Below are positions 1-10,508 of a DNA stretch of 64,000 nt, in pieces. The position numbers and the translations under genes are program-made. The notes beneath the pieces are model-generated. The model made no database searches, was not told where the DNA came from, and worked only from the letters and a program-made list of their open reading frames with translations. The DNA is from Cryptomeria japonica (lineage: Eukaryota; Streptophyta; Pinopsida; Cupressales; Cupressaceae), in contig NC_081406.1 of NCBI RefSeq assembly GCF_030272615.1, forward strand, positions 165,771,521 to 165,835,520. The letters run 5' to 3'. The stretch's first letter is position 1. Each line of letters begins with the position of its first letter.

Positions 1-12
1 ATAGAGCATTTT

Positions 13-618
13 ATGGAACTTGATAATGATGAGCAGATCTTGAAGATGACAGGGACTGGCCATAAAAAAGAAGAAACAGAAAAGACCGATGTTTCTACAG
101 AAAAAAAAAATCAGATAGAAAACAATATTGATGATCAGGAAAGAAGCAAAAGGGATGGTCCAGAAAAGTTAGACACTGTTGTGAAAGAACAACTTAGTAC
201 ATTAGAGATAACATCAAACACTGAGCTGAAGAATGAAATTCAAGATCTAAAAAAAGAAATTCAAGATCTAAAAGATGGGGTCATGAAACAACAAAGTACA
301 TTAGAGATAACCCTAAAAGCTGAATTAGATAAGCTGAAGAACGAAATTCAAGAGCTAAAAGATGGGGTCATAAAAACTGAATTAGATAAGCTGAAGAAAG
401 AAATTATTCAAGAGCTAAAAGATGGGATCATGAAACAACAAAGTTTGAAGAATGAAAAGAGGGAGGAGGAAAAGAGGACGAGGCTAAAACGTTGGGGGTC
501 AATGAGGTCAGCATTGGACAAATATGACGTTTCCATGGAAGGCATCCAGGTTTTTCAAAGGTTTAGATTTTACTGCATAGCTGGGCATCTCTCATGGCCT
601 TTGCTTGAACAAGTTTAG
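13..618 (+). CDS. Coiled-coil protein of unknown function (possible 3' exon)
   Basis: This is an open frame of 201 codons ending in TAG. Residues 1-50 are charged and rich in Lys, Glu and Asp. Residues about 57-150 are a heptad-like coiled coil made of near-repeats of the type LKNEIQELKDGV, with KQQSTLEIT recurring. The last 45 residues are basic and then aromatic (RLKRWGSMRSALDKYDV and on to the stop). The internal repeats look like in-frame duplications at DNA level. No catalytic domain is recognised. The ATG at 13 lies at the very edge of the window, so the true start or upstream exons may be outside. It could be the last exon of a host gene or a transposon-derived frame. The function is not assigned. 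Confidence 0.4.
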   Translation: MELDNDEQILKMTGTGHKKEETEKTDVSTEKKNQIENNIDDQERSKRDGPEKLDTVVKEQLSTLEITSNTELKNEIQDLKKEIQDLKDGVMKQQSTLEITLKAELDKLKNEIQELKDGVIKTELDKLKKEIIQELKDGIMKQQSLKNEKREEEKRTRLKRWGSMRSALDKYDVSMEGIQVFQRFRFYCIAGHLSWPLLEQV

Positions 619-2629
619 AGATAAAAGAACATTGATAATTATGAGGATTGGTAGTTCTCATGTTGCAATATGTATATGAAATATTTGTTTGTTAATTTTT
701 TCGTTTTGTCATGTAGACTATGTTTTTAGGAAGTCTGTCTTTTGTTGTAGTAAAGACTTCTATGTATTCAGGCAATTAATGTTCTTTATCATTATATGAT
801 CAAGTGATCAAATAATATACAATTTGTTGAGAGCTGGAACAATCTGAAATAGCATTCTAAATTACTAATTTTGTGTGTTGTAAGTTTGTATGTGTATTTT
901 ACAAGCAGATCATGGAAGATAATTGAATGATTTGATAATTATAAAACTATCATAAAAAGAACTATTTCACCATTATTCTTTTATTCGATTTGTAAAAATG
1001 AATAGCATGAGTATGCCTCAAATAGGGGTCTTTAATTATAGGAAGAGAAAAATTTGAAATCTTCTCCTAATTTTGTGGAACAACCAATGCTTACAAATTG
1101 AAAATAGGATGTGGAAAAAAGGAGGGGCTGGAAATAAAGTTGTTGTTAGAGAGGTGCCGACTCATTTTTGACACCTTATGCTACCTTTGTGGTAGGCAAC
1201 TCGCCACCGCTCATTGAGTGTTGGGTTCAACTTTTGATTCGACCCAATCCCTCTTTCTAAATGTACTCTTCATTTGATCTTATTTACTTGGTCGACTTTG
1301 CTCATATTTGTTCAATCTTGTGCTTGATTTATCTTCATTGGATCTTGGTTGAGTTTTCAAAAAAAATGGCACATGTTTGCATAATTTTTTTCCCTCTTTT
1401 TTCACATTTTACTCCAATATTTCCTTCCAAGATTTAGGGCTACAACCTCCACCAATTGTTCCTTAAAATATTGAGAAATGGCTACTAGCCACAATAATCT
1501 AAGTAGATGCATGGGGACCTACCTTTAAAATATCATAAGTGGACAAACCTTGCTAAAATTTTTCCTTGCTTTCTTAGAGATGTCAAAATTCAAAATCATG
1601 CATTTGTAAAAGTAGAAACTAAAACCATGCCTATGGTTACACTTGAAATAATCCTTGGTGAGAAGCCTTTACATAATCTTAGTTGTATTAGGTTATATCC
1701 TTATTCACCTAGTCCAATATTTGATGATGATTGCATGTGTCTTGTTTCCTAGTAAGAGCTAAATCATAGAGAAATGTATCAAAAAGGTGAAATAAAACAA
1801 TGTGTCAAAACAATAAAATAAAAGAATGTAAGTCGAAGTGATAAAATACAAAGCTATATTAAAATGAGTTGAAATACCTATCAAATCTGAAAGAAGAAAC
1901 TTTCTTTTGTCAAGCTTGATGTCTCCAAGTTATTCCCTTCCATTATCTACTCCTAATCCCTATTACTATGTCCACTATGAGTCATTCTATGTTTATTCCT
2001 GTGATAGGACACCATTTTCCCCATTGTATTATTTTCCTTGACTTGATAAGAAAACCAAATATATTATCATTTTTCACTTCAACAATTAATTCCCTAATTC
2101 TCACATGAATGACTTCCTCCTATAATACCTCAAAATATAAATAAAACTATGCTTTCACCATAATTGTATTATCCTTGGGGAAAATTTAATGTTACATCCT
2201 TGAATGACCCATTTGGGGCAATGAGTAGATACCTCCCTTTGATCTTCATCATCACTTATCTACTAAATCTAGTGGTTTCTCAACATCCATATGTTATCTT
2301 CAACCTTGATGTTACTTTATCTTACAATCCATCATCTAACAAACTGAAGCCTTTAGTCTCATTATAAAATCAACTCAATTTTTCTCACTAGTTTATCACT
2401 AGTTTCCTCATGATTCGTCACCATTAATTTACATTATCTTTTCAACTGCTCTTGGGGGAAAGTCCTATGATATCCTCCTACTCACTTTTTTATCATGGAA
2501 TAACTTAAAAGGGAATAACATTTAGCTTCCCTTGTGATCTTATTTTGTATTTGTCCCATCTTATATTTTATTTTTTGTTGCTATTTGAGCTTCCCACTTG
2601 ATTATGTTCCTTAATTATCTATTATCAAA
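619..2629. other. AT-rich non-coding stretch
   Basis: About 2 kb follow the coiled-coil frame. The first few hundred bases could be its 3' untranslated region. The rest has only short frames with no recognisable domain, for example 81 codons at 1507-1752. I see no structured repeat, LTR end or RNA gene here. Confidence 0.5.
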
Positions 2630-2642
2630 CTTCCATTAGTAT
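2630..2642. repeat. Target-site duplication, left copy
   Basis: The sequence cttccattagtat is identical to 3327-3339 and directly abuts the T-rich (minus-strand A-tail) end of the retroposon. Confidence 0.7.
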
Positions 2643-3326
2643 ATTTTTTATTAAGATAAACGGGTTTTACATGGACCCGAAACCAAAAGTTTAACAGCAG
2701 TCGGCCATCAACCAAACAGACATGAAACAACATCAAAACAGGGGAGCAACCCCGAGTAGACACTAAAGAAAAGGAAACGAATACAAATAAGACAAAACAA
2801 ATATCTCTTAGTTAAGAAGAGGACCAGATCCTTGTTCTTTTGGATGGAAATCTTCTTGATTTCCTCCAGCTCCTCCATAATGAATCTGGAGGTACCCTTG
2901 TTGCTGCTTCTGCTCCTGGTTCTGGAACTAGGTCCAGTGGTTTTGCTGCCTCCAACAACCATATCATCTCCTCCAAGATCTTTCATCGGTTCACTGTTGT
3001 AGGATCTATAATCAGCAACCATGGAATTAATCTTTTCGAGAGCTCCTCAATACTATTGTTCATGGTTTCTTTGCTTAGGTCGACCAGGTTTTTGAGATTT
3101 TTCTTAATCTCTACCATGGATTGCTCCACCTTATCAATCCTTTGTTTGTGATTGCATTTCATCACCTCAACATCTTGGGAGAGTTTTTGTGTCATAATCA
3201 TGAGTTTCTTCGGTTTGTTGGGGCCAAGGAAAGTAGTGAAGATATCAATTATCTCTTTAACCCCCATTTTGAGGGTATCAATTTCATGCTCAACCCACTT
3301 CCGGCAGCTTTCCTAGCTTCTAGTAG
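2643..3326 (-). mobile_element. Short retroposon (LINE-like 3' fragment or retrosequence) with 13-bp TSD
   Basis: On the minus strand this insert ends in TAAAACCCGTTTATCTTAAT followed by an A-rich tail. That is the kind of 3' end seen in target-primed plant retroposons. It is flanked by the identical 13-bp direct repeat cttccattagtat at 2630-2642 and 3327-3339, a typical LINE-machinery target-site duplication. Inside, two overlapping minus-strand frames (3267-2983 and 3022-2708) encode a lysine-rich coiled-coil stretch (residues like VEQSMVEIKKNLKNLVDLSK), an S/R-rich segment and a second short coiled coil. The two frames overlap by 40 bp, which suggests a frameshift in one original ORF. There is no endonuclease or reverse transcriptase, so this is either a 5'-truncated LINE or a retrocopy mobilised by one. 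Confidence 0.65.
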
Positions 3327-3339
3327 CTTCCATTAGTAT
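3327..3339. repeat. Target-site duplication, right copy
   Basis: The sequence cttccattagtat is identical to 2630-2642 and marks the 5' end of the minus-strand retroposon. Confidence 0.7.
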
Positions 3340-3419
3340 GTTAACCATAGTTGAACCATATATATTTTAGGGAGTGAATCCCCATCGTTTCTTTCTATAA
3401 AAAATAGTCGGTTACAAGT

Positions 3420-3530
3420 TTCAAACAATATATGTTATATATCAAAAGTCATGCATTTACATACTTAAAAACATATATATGTAAGCATATATGTCTGTGC
3501 ATGTGTACACAACAAACATAGAATGTGTGC

Positions 3531-3571
<41 letters not shown>

Positions 3572-3930
3572 CACACATATATATAGACACACAATGTGTG
3601 TGTGTGTGTGCACGCACACATGTGTTATTAGGGTTTCAAAATTGTTGTTTAGGGTTTTAGTTTAATAGGCATTGCATCTATACATGTATATATATGTACA
3701 CACACACATTTTAACATTAAAAATGGTTGTTTAGGGTTTCAAAATAGTTATTTAGGGAATTTCAATTCGACATTTGAGGATAAAAATAAATGGTTATACT
3801 TATTTTTATGGACAAGTTTATGTGTATATATATTTGAAGCTTAGAATGTCAAATTTAAGTCACATAAACAAATATAAATTGACATGTACATACTTATATG
3901 TATGTATATATGCGCATGTGTGTGTGTGTA
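3420..3930. repeat. TG/CA and TA microsatellite tract with telomere-like motifs
   Basis: The core is an almost pure (GT)n run at about 3534-3568, followed by ACACACATATATATA and further (TG)n runs at 3594-3610 and 3917-3932. The motif TTTAGGG or ATTAGGG occurs four times between 3627 and 3760, separated by 20-80 bp, but not as a continuous telomeric array. Long alternating purine-pyrimidine runs of this kind can adopt Z-DNA. No coding potential is seen. Confidence 0.8.
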
Positions 3931-4427
3931 TGTGTTGATTTTATTTGGTAGATTGAATCAAATAATCATGTTTTACCCTAGGGGAGTATAATGTACATTT
4001 CACAAGTACTTTAAGTAAGCTTGGTGATAATATAAAGGTTTTATACAATTAAAAATTAAAATTATGTTTCTTTGTTTGTCAAAAAATCTTCAAAGTCCTA
4101 AGCACTTAATACAAAAGCCTTTATTATCTCAAAAGATTAGGTTATTCTTAGGTAAGAAACTTTCTTTGAAGGAGTCACAACCTCAAAGAATTTGAGGGTT
4201 TTTTGTTGTTATTGACCAAGTCTATTTTCATAGAAGACATAGAGGCTACTTTTTTGCCCACTTGTAGGGAATGTTGTAGAACGAATAAAGAGGTATGGCA
4301 TGTTGCATATAGGTGGATATAAGTTACAAATACTCTTGCATGTCTTACCCATGTATTTGAAGGTGTCAAAGGTGCAAGTTCTATGTGGTTGAATTCCATA
4401 TTTTTTCATTACATTACGTATTACAAG
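3931..4427. other. Non-coding stretch before the copia LTR
   Basis: This is AT-rich sequence without a recognisable domain or repeat. Overlapping minus-strand frames of 74-76 codons at 4175-4439 look like chance. The last five bases, acaag (4423-4427), form the left half of a likely target-site duplication for the copia element. Confidence 0.5.
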
Positions 4428-5555
4428 TGTTGGAATCAATGAACACTAAGAGGGGGGGTGAATCAATGTTCTGCAATTTATAACTTTCTTGATCTGATTC
4501 TTAAACCACCTGATGCAAATGAATAAAAGTAAAGTGCAAAAAGATCAATTCAAACAACCACAAAACCATAACACCAAATTTTTTACGTGGAAACCCAGAA
4601 GGGGAAAAACCATGGTGGAATTAAGACCCACAATATTAAAATACTATGATCAAGAGTATAATAATATTACAAGGGGAATGGACATGCATTCGGGCACACT
4701 GCCTAGAGCTCACTGCTCAGATACAAAAGAGGGCTACAACCCCCGGAGGACTCACTGTCCTACAAATATTTACAAATAACAACTTGAATGTCTGAATTGA
4801 TGAATAACATCTAAAAATGCCAAAGTACAATTCCAATTAAGCACAAAGTATCTTTCTTCCCTTGTTTTGGCACATTGCTATGTTCTTCTCTACTCTATCA
4901 TACACTGGAGCATAAATCCAAAGATAGTGCACATGAAAATATTCACAGACACTCATACAATCTTTTCACACGATCACCAAAATGATCAAACAAATCTGTC
5001 TTATATATCTACATCACTTGATCTAGGTCACCAACACGTCGACTCCAAAAATATTTTCAAAACATGAAATGTGTAACAAGAAGTTGGATCAATCCGATTA
5101 CAAATGCACATGCAGACCAAAACAAATTGATTATATTCTTCACATATTTCATCTCGACAACCACGAACTCATACTTAATCAACAAAATCATTCCAAAGAT
5201 TCTGCATAACATGCTAAACCATTAATCATCTAAATAACCCTGTTCTTCCTAAAATGCTAGATACCGGATCATGAATCTTGCATGAGAATCAATAACAAAG
5301 GCTAAGATTGAGAACTAAGTTATTCCAATCATTGAATCAACTATCTCTTCCAGCACAAGGAAAAATGTGCACCCAAAATTGAGTTCTACTCAATGTACTC
5401 GAACACTGTGTTTCACCTTCCAGACTTACGCAAAGCTATCGGTAGGATGATTATGCATAATCTGGATGAAGCTTCTAATCTGAGTTGTCATCAATTACAA
5501 CCTCTAAACAATCCTAAAGTACTAATCTCCTCCATTGTAATGTCTCTTTCCAAAA
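4428..5555 (-). repeat. 3' LTR of the minus-strand copia element
   Basis: It begins on the plus strand with TGTTGGAATCAAT and matches 34353-35484 along its whole length, with scattered substitutions and small indels. Shared blocks include the (A/T)TTTTTACGTGGAAACCC-type segment and the CACTGCCTAGAGCTCACT segment. The terminal CA of the other LTR is mutated here to AA. Confidence 0.8.
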
Positions 5556-5568
5556 ATATCCCCCTTTG
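5556..5568 (-). promoter_or_regulatory. Polypurine tract of the minus-strand copia element
   Basis: On the minus strand this reads CAAAGGGGGATAT directly before the LTR start. It serves as primer for plus-strand DNA synthesis in LTR elements and fixes the inner border of the 3' LTR. Confidence 0.7.
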
Positions 5569-5579
5569 GCATTGATGGC

Positions 5580-8500
5580 AAGACTTGGTGAAAAATGAAG
5601 TGATAAGCCAAAAATGTCATATACTGCAAAATTTAAAAAATGCAAGATTTTGGATTCCAATAGGCCCCCCTTGAGAGTATGCAACATTTTTCACTTCTCT
5701 CTTCCCCCCTTTGACATTAATGGAAAAGGTAGGTATTTGCTCGAAATTCTACATACTAGGGTATACACAACTTACAAAGATTTAAAGATGTCTGCAAAAA
5801 TAGTCTTCAAGGACTGTAAATGATCATCCCAACCTTTCTTCAGGATCTCAAAAATGTTGATGAGAGAACTAAAAAAATGTGCATGCATTTTTTCTCCACT
5901 GAGGTCTAAAGGAACACTCTTATTCAGTGCATTCATGACATCCTGTTGACTGCTAAGTAAGGTATCCAGTTGGGGAGTGATTAGGTTCCTCAGCGCTCCC
6001 ACTCTACCAACTATTTTATCTTTCTCTTGATTCAAGCTCTTTATTTTAGCTAGTAGAGACATTACCTGAGCTTCATAATGACTAGCAAAAATATCGTGGG
6101 GGCATAGGATTGAGATATACTAGCTAGTTGTCCTTCACATTCCTTGATCTTCTTATCAAGCTCTATAGTGAACTTCGATAATAGAAGACATGACTTGAAG
6201 ATTTTTCCTCCTTCATTCAATTCCTCCTAAATTCCCTTCACATCAGTAATCAAATTGATCCTATCACCTTCAACCATCCTCAAAACTCTCCTTAACTTCA
6301 TGGCATTGAAATGGTTCAGTACTTTTACATCAATAACTTTCTCTAGGGATTTAAAATGGGAGTCCACAAACTTAAGCATATTTCTCAACTTGTTGGGGGG
6401 TGAGTCAAGTGTGTCTTGCTTGAAGGATGGGAAAATTTTCTCAAGAGCACTTGTAGCTAAGGATATAAGCTCTTTGTCCTAAGTGTGGGACTTCAATAAG
6501 TCTTCACTACCTTTAGCTTTAGCAATTACCACAAATTTGAGTGCTTGCACAAAAGATAAGAAATTAAGATTGATAGGCCCTTGGATGAGATTTGTGTTGC
6601 TTATTATTTTCTTGCCCTTTTTAGATTCCAGTGTCTCTTGCCACCGGAACCTGTCCATCCTTTCCTTCATCCTTCTCCTTCTCTCCCTTCTCTGTATCAT
6701 CTCCCTTTTGATTATTAACCTCCTCAGCTTCTTTTTTTGATTCAACTATCATCATTGAAGGATTCTAAGCTTCTTCACCAAAGTCTGGAATCTTCTGATT
6801 GTCATCAATATCATCTGTAGTAGTAACTTTTTCATTTGTCTATTCATCGATTTTTGCAATTTTCGGCTCATCTCCTATGGGTGGCATCCCAAGGACTTCT
6901 GGAACAGACTTTTGAACACCGTCCTAAGATTTCTCTAGAACTACATCATACTCATACTTTTTAAGTATTTCCCTTAAAATTTGTCGTGCCTCCTTGTGTA
7001 CGTCCTCATTCTTGCCAGCCATTATTTTGTCTACTCTGGTTTTGCTTCTAAATCTTTCTTTATTTTCTGTAAGAATTCTATCAACATCTATCTTGACAAT
7101 TACCAGACAGAGTTGCACTAGCTCATATTCCCTTATTATCTCCTCTTCTATCCTAGCAGTTTCTTTTCTCAAATCCAAAATATCATACAAACTTTTTGGA
7201 ACTTCATATGCAATTTCTATAAGCACCCTGTTATACTTATTCAAATATACGATTATAACCTCTTCTAATGATCTATTTCCTTTGTCATCCAATCGATCAT
7301 AAAATTGAGATTTCAAGCAATTTGAGATTACCTTATTCTATTATTTCTTCCTTCAATTTCTTAAGAGTTATGCCGGATTGTTAAACTTCAACTCTGGGCT
7401 TCTTGCTAGGCTAACCTTCACCGAAAGGTTGCATCTTGACAACCTTGGCATCAGTAGCACTCTTCTTGAATTCTCTCAATGTTTCATCTGATTTAGTCTC
7501 ATCTTTCACAGTGGCTGCCACATAAACTCTTCTTGGTTTTAATTCCTTCCTTTTCCTTGCTCCATGAGATGGTTTGGATTGAGGCTTTGGTGGAGAGACA
7601 AGCTTTTGAACACTAGATGAAGGTGTTGATTTCCTTGTTTGCCTTGGCTTGGGTGAATGAGTTTTCAGTTTAGTCTTCTTTGGTTTGACCATATCTTCCT
7701 CTTTCAAGATGTTCCTCTTATTGGCTCTTCACACCACCTCCTTTGTAACTCCCCTATTCTTTGCTATCTGCTCCACTTCCTTCCTTATTCTTCTCTGCAT
7801 CCCAGGTTTGGTGAATTGGGAGTGTAGGCTTAAGCGTTTCTCCTTATATGTCTCGAATCTTTCCCCTGATTTGTCTACTGGTTTTCTCAAAAGGTGTTGA
7901 GCATACGCATTAAGAGTATCACCATTAACTTCATACCCCATGCACATGATGCATGTTGTCTTGGGTTCAACAACCTCTATTAAGCATCGAGGTCCACTAT
8001 GAAGCATATGGTGTCTTCATACTTTTCAACAATTTCTTTAGGGACCCTTTCCCTACTTTTCATCATGCTTTGGAAGGTTTTGAATTATCCCCATAGAATA
8101 TCTTTCTAGGTTTGTGCATCTCCTAAACCTTCTAGAGTTTCTTTTATTTGCACCACCACCAACCTGTCATAGGTCCATTGAACTTTGTCTACACTAGGGA
8201 CCTCATTCATGAAATAGAAGTATAAGTAGATAATCAGGGTACCAAATTTGAATGCATGCTTCTTGTTTTCCTTTATCTTCTTCAGATTGTTAAAGAGCTC
8301 ACTTTGGAGCACCCCACACAGATCATACAACTTGTCTTCTTTAACAATTTGATAGGCAACATAAATGGTCGTACTAGATACTGAGTTGTCTCTGCTGGAT
8401 TGATAGACCTTTTAGACCGTCACCATGGATGCAAACCTGACATCATATTCAACAATATCGTTCATTATCATCGATCTCCCATTATGTTTGGAAATGGTTG

Positions 8501-8993
8501 CCTTTGTCATGGTCTGGTTCTTTACATTCCTTAGGCCAGGAACTTCACCAGTTGGATTGAAGCATGTTATGGCTTTGATTTCTTGCTTTGTGATCTTGTA
8601 TGACTTGTTAAGCCATATGAATTCATCATGAACTCTGCTCAGAATGTACCTAGCCCATTCGAGTTTGTAAAAAAATGAAAAGTTTACGAATTGAATGAAA
8701 CCCTTGTCCTGGAGAGATTTGAATTAGGGTTTAGGTTTCCCATTCTATCTATCATGTGCTCTGTGTAAAGTTTCATCATTTCAACGTTCCCATGCTCTGT
8801 GTAAAGTTTCATCTTCAATGTTGCACTGGATATAAGCCCTAATATATTAAACATGCAAAACACCATACATAATGGATGAAAATGATCCTTTTGGATCATC
8901 TTCCATCGATTTATATGGGTGTTTCTTAAACTTCGGCCTTGCCCTATCAGTTATGTCAACAACCAATGGAGTTGCCACACCAGATGATGCCAT
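5580..8993 (-). pseudogene. Decayed extra ORF (env-like position) of the copia element
   Basis: The conceptual start is the ATG at 8993 (MASSGVATPLVV). The frame then runs through 8330-8106, shifts for 8007-7729 and 7707-7411, and returns to the first frame for 7316-6924 and 6062-5772. Stops and at least two frameshifts interrupt about 1000 codons. Visible parts are an N-terminal region of mixed composition, a very basic Pro/Lys/Ser stretch (7707-7411, with KPKKTKLKTHSPKPRQTRK) and helical, charged coiled-coil segments (7316-6924 and 6062-5772). A 36-bp tandem duplication lies at 8758-8829. I recognise no enzymatic domain. An additional ORF between pol and the 3' LTR is known in Sireviruses, and that is the best comparison. 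It could also be a captured host sequence. Confidence 0.5.
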
Positions 8994-9559
8994 TGTCAAA
9001 ATCTAGGTTATAAACATTGAAAATTGTCGAACTCTAAAAATATCTTTTAGTCTCCAACCGGATGCAAGAAATCTTTGTCGAATCTCTTCAAAGCTCAGGG
9101 TTCACTGCACAGTCTTCTTCACCAAACTCTCCTGCTCTTTTTCTTTGAATGCAATGTGAGAAATGAGAGTTAAATCACCCTTTTATCCACCACATACCTA
9201 AATTTTAGGTATAATAAATTCTCAACCATAACTCTTCTGGATTCTCTATATCTCATGAATATTATTATGGAGTCTTAATTATCATAGTATTCTAGAGATC
9301 CTTTAGGATCGACTATATAATCATTCACAAACATCTGCAATCTACCCCAGCCAGTTACAGATCTCAGAAAGGGGTTTTTTAGAATCTGCATGAAAAGCTT
9401 CTTATTTACCAGATGAGGTTCCAGCACTCGAATCAAGTGCGGACTCATTCACTACATCTGAATCACCCTTTTTTGATCCATTTCTTCTTGTACTACTCTC
9501 TGATCTCTTCAACGTTCGCTTTCCCCTTATCATATGACTTGTTCTTGTCTATTGGACCA
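8994..9559 (-). other. Non-coding remnant between Gag knuckle and extra ORF
   Basis: A stop-rich stretch where copia pol (about 3 kb) would normally lie. Only a short hydrophilic frame following the knuckle can be read. No DSG protease, integrase or VDD reverse-transcriptase motif is present. Confidence 0.5.
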
Positions 9560-9632
9560 TTCTTATTCATATTCTTGCTTCTGTAGAATTTTGCAATTTG
9601 ATTGGATTTGTTGCAAGAATAGCACGGTGGGT
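9560..9632 (-). pseudogene. Third CCHC-like knuckle of copia Gag (fragment)
   Basis: The minus strand encodes CYSCNKSNQIAKFYRSKN, a CX2C...HX4C-type nucleocapsid knuckle in which the His and last Cys positions are changed to Gln and Tyr. It sits directly at the left border of the gypsy array. The first two knuckles lie beyond the right border at 33465-33610, so the array interrupts this Gag. Confidence 0.6.
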
Positions 9633-10050
9633 GCCAAAATATCGTGTCTGTGAAGTGTGATATCTACAGCTGCAACACAAACACTCAATAGATCATTACA
9701 AGCATGGTTAGCAAATTTAAAGCAAAGAAAGATAAAACCATGGCAAAGTGATCTATCGCCTCCTAAGAGATGCGAGTGTGGATATGCTCTTAGATCTGGA
9801 TAAGAAAATTCTAGTGACTTGACTACACCTAGATGGAGGATTTGAAATGATAATGATGCATTTAAGCTAGAAAAGAGAATGATTAAGCTACATGATTCAA
9901 CGATTATGCTAGAAAATGATCAAATTAAGCTAGATCTAAGATGCAATTGCCTATAATAACAATGCTCAAATGATATGCTAAAATATATGCCTATAGTAAC
10001 AATGCCTAAAATGCAAATGAGATGGATGAATTGTGCTCCAACATGGGGGA

Positions 10051-10058
10051 TATTTATA
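10051..10058 (-). promoter_or_regulatory. LTR A TATA box
   Basis: On the minus strand the sequence CCTATAAATATCCCCC gives a strong TATA box, so U3 would be about 11929-10030 and transcription would run toward lower coordinates. The same site occurs in LTRs B, C and D. Confidence 0.6.
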
Positions 10059-10484
10059 GGATTTCCAAGTTCAGGGGTGAGGTGGCAAGAATCAACGGTC
10101 AAGATTGTGTCTGAAGATATCAATGGTGAAATTGGTGGTTGGAAAAGAGGTTGGAGGAAAGGGGACATTTGTGATCTCTGTGGTGACAAGTGTCAAGGAG
10201 CTTCCAAGAGAGGGGACATGTGGCCCAAGAATTCCATGTGTCTCAAGGGGAGAGTATCCACACCATAGGAGGTTAGAATGTGCAAGCTAAGATAGGGCTA
10301 ATTAAACCCAGGGTTAGCTGGAATGGGTTAGGTTTAGGAGTGGTTAGAAGTTAGGAGGCATGTGGGGAATTCGAATTTAAAAATTCAAATAATAAGAAAA
10401 GGCTAATTAACTTTCAACAACCCATAAATTGATTTGTTTTAATGAATTAGGAGATTTAGAAGAAATGAATTTGATGCAGGGAGA

Positions 10485-10508
10485 ATTAATTAATTTGAAT
10501 TAATTAAT
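10485..10508. repeat. Perfect 11-bp-arm AT palindrome in LTR A U3
   Basis: Arms ATTAATTAATT and AATTAATTAAT surround TG. It is conserved at the same place in the other three LTR copies. Confidence 0.7.

Noticed and set aside
1507-1752. 81-codon plus-strand frame as a gene
   Set aside because: Too short and without domain, splice or promoter support.
2840-3151. 103-codon plus-strand frame
   Set aside because: It lies antisense to the coiled-coil frames of the minus-strand retroposon with TSD, and its composition is that of an antisense shadow.
3627-3760. Telomere-like TTTAGGG motifs
   Set aside because: Only four isolated copies, not in tandem, so not evidence of an interstitial telomere array.
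9975-10268. Plus-strand frame of 97 codons, repeated in LTR B (18389-18583) and LTR C (26559-26855), with a CHLC...C-like pattern
   Set aside because: It lies antisense over the TATA/U3-R part of the gypsy LTR. Its recurrence follows from LTR homology and its length and ends vary between copies.
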